From Lachnospiraceae bacterium (GTDB lineage Bacteria > Bacillota > Clostridia > Lachnospirales > Lachnospiraceae), in NCBI GenBank assembly GCA_029068665.1, contig JAIECC010000354.1, forward strand, positions 1 to 7,953: a stretch of 7,953 nucleotides of DNA, written 5' to 3'. Shown here in pieces: positions 5,965-7,953 of the stretch (position 1 is its first letter; each line of letters starts with the position of its first letter). The notes beneath the pieces were generated by a model. It searched no databases and had not been told where the DNA came from. It worked only from the letters and a program-made list of their open reading frames with translations. A program made the position numbers and the translations under genes.

Positions 5965-6009
5965 TGTGTTCTCCTTTTGTTTATAAATCCTTGAGCATAA
6001 TTTTGCATT

Positions 6010-6702
6010 TCATATACAACCAATAATCTCTTTCACCTGATATAAATTCTGAATTGTATAGTCTATTGTTATGTCCATCGTATTTTTCTTGTTTTGGGGA
6101 TTGTACCAGCAGCACTTGATTCCGGCGAGATTGCCGCCTTTCATGTCACTGGTTAGTGAATCTCCTACAATCATAATCTCACTTTTGTCATATTGGTCGA
6201 TATGGAGGAATACATAGTCAAAAAACTCCCTGCTTGGTTTTTCTGCACCGATTTGGTCAGAAATAAATACATCATCCAGTAGCTGATCAAAACCAGACTT
6301 ATTTAATTTGCGTTTCTGTGCTATGAGTGATCCATTCGTTACTGCATATTGCTTTACAAGAGACTGCAGCTCTTGGATTAAGGAATCGGAATGGTCAATA
6401 AAGCAAATCGTATTTCCTAATTGAATCTGATATTCCTGATTGAAGGCTTCTATGTCATGAAAGCAGATTTGTTCGGAATGAAAGAATTCCTGAAATCGTT
6501 CAAGCAGTACCTGTTGTTTGCTGATTTCACCACGCTCCAATCGGTTCCAGTAGGTGGTATTGATGGAGGAATAGTTTGCAATCATGGTATCGGTACAGGC
6601 ACCAAGCTGAAAGATGGAAAAGCATTCACGCAGGGCATTGCGTTCTGCCGCTTCGAAATCCAATAGTGTTCCGTCGATATCCCAAAGAATCACCTTTATC
6701 AT
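6010..6702 (-). CDS. yjjG: HAD hydrolase, YjjG-like 5'-nucleotidase
   Basis: A 230-residue haloacid dehalogenase-type phosphatase. Motif I is DIDGT with nucleophile Asp8 and Asp10. Motif II is VTNG (Thr122 in the T/S position), motif III is Lys155 in GAEKPS, and motif IV is GDSLTSD with Asp181 and Asp186. The helical cap (about 20-95), with YSSINTTYWNRLERGEISKQQVLLERF, matches the YjjG/YfnB group. These enzymes dephosphorylate nucleotides such as UMP, dUMP and dTMP, and noncanonical pyrimidine nucleotides in cleanup; the exact substrate here is inferred from the family. A longer frame from 6732 adds ten residues, but AAGGA (6709-6713, - strand) sits 6 nt before the ATG at 6702, so that start is used. 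It precedes the methyltransferase in the same operon. Confidence 0.85.
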   Translation of the reverse strand: MIKVILWDIDGTLLDFEAAERNALRECFSIFQLGACTDTMIANYSSINTTYWNRLERGEISKQQVLLERFQEFFHSEQICFHDIEAFNQEYQIQLGNTICFIDHSDSLIQELQSLVKQYAVTNGSLIAQKRKLNKSGFDQLLDDVFISDQIGAEKPSREFFDYVFLHIDQYDKSEIMIVGDSLTSDMKGGNLAGIKCCWYNPQNKKNTMDITIDYTIQNLYQVKEIIGCI

Positions 6703-6724
6703 ACAATATCCTTTCCGGAGGGAT

Positions 6725-6752
6725 AATACCACGCTACAGGCGACCGGGTATT
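6725..6752 (-). other. Stem-loop in the leader of the HAD-methyltransferase mRNA
   Basis: AATACC (6747-6752 read on the - strand) pairs with GGTATT (6725-6730 on the - strand). Inside it CGC can pair with GCG around a CTGTA loop. It lies between the predicted transcription start and the ribosome binding site. It may be a stability element or fortuitous. Confidence 0.3.
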
Positions 6753-6764
6753 GACTTCCGTCCT

Positions 6765-6778
6765 ATGTGATATCACAT
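6765..6778. promoter_or_regulatory. 14-bp perfect palindrome, candidate operator
   Basis: ATGTGATATCACAT is fully self-complementary. Its right edge (6777-6778) overlaps the first bases of the -10 box of the HAD promoter on the - strand and its body covers the expected transcription start near 6770. A repressor bound here would block the promoter. The regulator is not identified; the TGTGA...TCACA half-sites resemble CRP-type sites, but the 2-bp centre is shorter than the CRP spacing. Confidence 0.5.
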
Positions 6779-6805
6779 TATAACAGAAGTGTTATAGCTT
6801 GGCAA
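6777..6805 (-). promoter_or_regulatory. Promoter of the HAD-methyltransferase operon
   Basis: On the - strand, TTGCCA (6800-6805, five of six) is followed by exactly 17 nt and a perfect TATAAT (6777-6782). It also has the extended TGT just before the -10 box. The -35 box lies within the last codons of the glycosidase gene. The transcript would start near 6770, about 68 nt upstream of the HAD ATG. Confidence 0.7.
6779..6796. repeat. Hairpin at the glycosidase stop codon
   Basis: TATAACA (6779-6785) and TGTTATA (6790-6796) form a 7-bp stem with a 4-nt loop that contains the glycosidase stop codon (6792-6794). With the adjacent 14-bp palindrome, the glycosidase mRNA would end in two back-to-back AT-rich stem-loops. 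No T-run follows, so it may be a weak terminator or simply part of the promoter spacer. Confidence 0.4.
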
Positions 6806-7931
6806 TTTGAAACTGGTCTGCAAGCAGCAGCCAGTTTCCCCGGAATAAGCGCATAATCTGCCAGTATCCCATACCATTTAGTTGATACTCTTTTACCAGG
6901 TTGAACTTTGCCTGCATGCTGCGGACATCTTCAAACCATACCTCATGCTGTATTCCATTGGCTGTATAGTTAAAAAAAGGAGACATAGCGGTTTCATCAA
7001 ATTGAATGGATGCTCCGTTATTGGCAGCAATGGTAACTGCTTCTATATTGCCAATGGTAGTGGCAGCAGTTTCTCCCATGACAAAAGGAAGGGGCCAGTC
7101 GTAGCCGTAATTGGGGATTCCAAGATTGATTTTCTCCCGTGGGATACGTGTAAGGGCATATTCCACCACCTGGCGGACGTTGTTGATGGGGGCTACTGCC
7201 ATGGGAGGACCATAAGTATACCCCCACTCATAAGTCATCAACAGCACTTCATCCGCTGCTTCTCCCAAAAGGGCATAATCCTTCCCCTCATAAAGCAATC
7301 CCGGTTGGTCATCAGAAGTCTTTGGTGCCAGTGCAACGGTAACCGGATAGCCAAGCTCATTTATGGCTGCCCGTACCTCTGCTACAAATTCTGCAAATCC
7401 AATCCGGTCATCGGCAAGAATATACTCGAAATCAATGTCTACACCCTGAAAGCCTTTTTCAGAAACCGTTGTCACAAGATTGTTAATCAATTGGTTTCTG
7501 GCCTGGGCATCATTGATGATTTCAGAAATAAGCCGATTGTTAAACCTACCGCTTGCGTCAAATGGAGTCAGAGTTAAAAAAGGAGCAGTGCTATATGCTA
7601 AAGCCCGAGAAATCATAAATGTATCATCAACCATAGGTGGAATTAAAGCGCCCTCTCCGGTAAAGCCATATGAAAATACGGATAAACGGCTGAGGTAGGG
7701 AAGGGTTTGTTCCAGCACCCAGGTATTGATAAATGGATATGCATATCCATTGGTAACAGTGGGCATTACAGGAGCGCTTTCAGAAGGTGTGGAAAGTAAT
7801 AATGCCTGACCCGGAACCAGAATGTACGGATAAATTAATTGATTGTTATAAATGATGGTATCAGCAGGAATTTGATAAGTATTGGCTATGGAATCAACGG
7901 TATCTCCTGGTATTACAACATGAATTTCCAT
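6792..7931 (-). CDS. LysM plus GH18 glycosidase, YaaH/SleL-like
   Basis: A 379-residue spore-type peptidoglycan hydrolase. Residues 2-46 make one LysM domain (HVVIPGDTVDSIANTY, then NNQLIYPYILVPGQALLL). Residues from about 62 form a GH18 barrel: FQGVDIDFEY (161-170) carries the DxDxE site with Asp165, Asp167 and the catalytic acid Glu169, and LMTYEWGYTYGPP (231-243) is a conserved core strand. In bacilli, YaaH and SleL are N-acetylglucosaminidases acting on cortex muramic-lactam peptidoglycan during germination; they carry two LysM domains, this one a single domain. No signal peptide is present, as expected for proteins packed into the spore from the mother cell. The ATG at 7931 is chosen because AGGA (7940-7943, - strand) lies 8 nt upstream; the frame could also begin at 7940 but would have no ribosome binding site. 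Upstream sequence runs out of the window. Confidence 0.88.
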   Translation of the reverse strand: MEIHVVIPGDTVDSIANTYQIPADTIIYNNQLIYPYILVPGQALLLSTPSESAPVMPTVTNGYAYPFINTWVLEQTLPYLSRLSVFSYGFTGEGALIPPMVDDTFMISRALAYSTAPFLTLTPFDASGRFNNRLISEIINDAQARNQLINNLVTTVSEKGFQGVDIDFEYILADDRIGFAEFVAEVRAAINELGYPVTVALAPKTSDDQPGLLYEGKDYALLGEAADEVLLMTYEWGYTYGPPMAVAPINNVRQVVEYALTRIPREKINLGIPNYGYDWPLPFVMGETAATTIGNIEAVTIAANNGASIQFDETAMSPFFNYTANGIQHEVWFEDVRSMQAKFNLVKEYQLNGMGYWQIMRLFRGNWLLLADQFQIAKL

Positions 7932-7953
7932 AATAATCATCCTAGTATAGATA

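Noticed and set aside
6882..7577. 231-codon + strand frame opposite the glycosidase
   Set aside because: It lies wholly antisense to a clear LysM/GH18 gene and resembles no known protein.
7944..7949. TATACT on the - strand just before the glycosidase as a -10 box
   Set aside because: It would start transcription within about 6 nt of the start codon and inside the ribosome binding site. The -35 region lies outside the window.

Overview
The window looks like chromosomal DNA of a low-GC, spore-forming Clostridia member, most likely of the family Lachnospiraceae. The grounds are the codon and base composition, strong AGGAGG-type ribosome binding sites, a LysM plus GH18 enzyme of the YaaH/SleL spore-cortex type, and an Rpn/PD-(D/E)XK 'putative transposase' of the style common in that family. 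No rRNA, tRNA, CRISPR array, insertion sequence or phage gene was seen.

Layout. Positions 1-359 are a very AT-rich gene-free stretch with a near-consensus sigma-A promoter and a long leader. It leads into an Rpn-family nuclease gene (360-1328, +). Convergent to that is a FAD-dependent oxidoreductase of the geranylgeranyl-reductase-like group (1374-2399, -). The 2400-2688 region is divergent: it holds a terminator-like hairpin, a promoter with a perfect TATAAT box and a perfect 19-bp palindrome just before a PadR-family repressor that starts at TTG (2689-3042, +). The repressor heads a compact operon with a HAAS-TM-DUF3887-like membrane protein (3095-3742) and an SdpI-family membrane protein (3771-4151). 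After a 127-bp gap comes a second + strand pair: an acidic soluble protein of unknown function (4279-4842) and, 10 bp later, a small three-helix membrane protein (4853-5167).

The right part is all on the - strand. An LysM/GH18 glycosidase (6792-7931) is followed by a YjjG-like HAD phosphatase (6010-6702) and a class I SAM methyltransferase (5179-5964). The last two probably form one operon, driven by a near-perfect promoter placed inside the end of the glycosidase gene and overlapped by a 14-bp palindrome. An 11-bp inverted repeat lies across the stop codons of the convergent pair at 5164-5193.

The most system-like part is the PadR/HAAS/SdpI operon. It looks like a self-repressed membrane-response cassette and may act together with the two unknown genes downstream. 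This is inferred from domain content and order; no substrate or signal is visible. The remaining genes look like ordinary accessory or housekeeping functions. No wholly new system can be claimed from this sequence alone.
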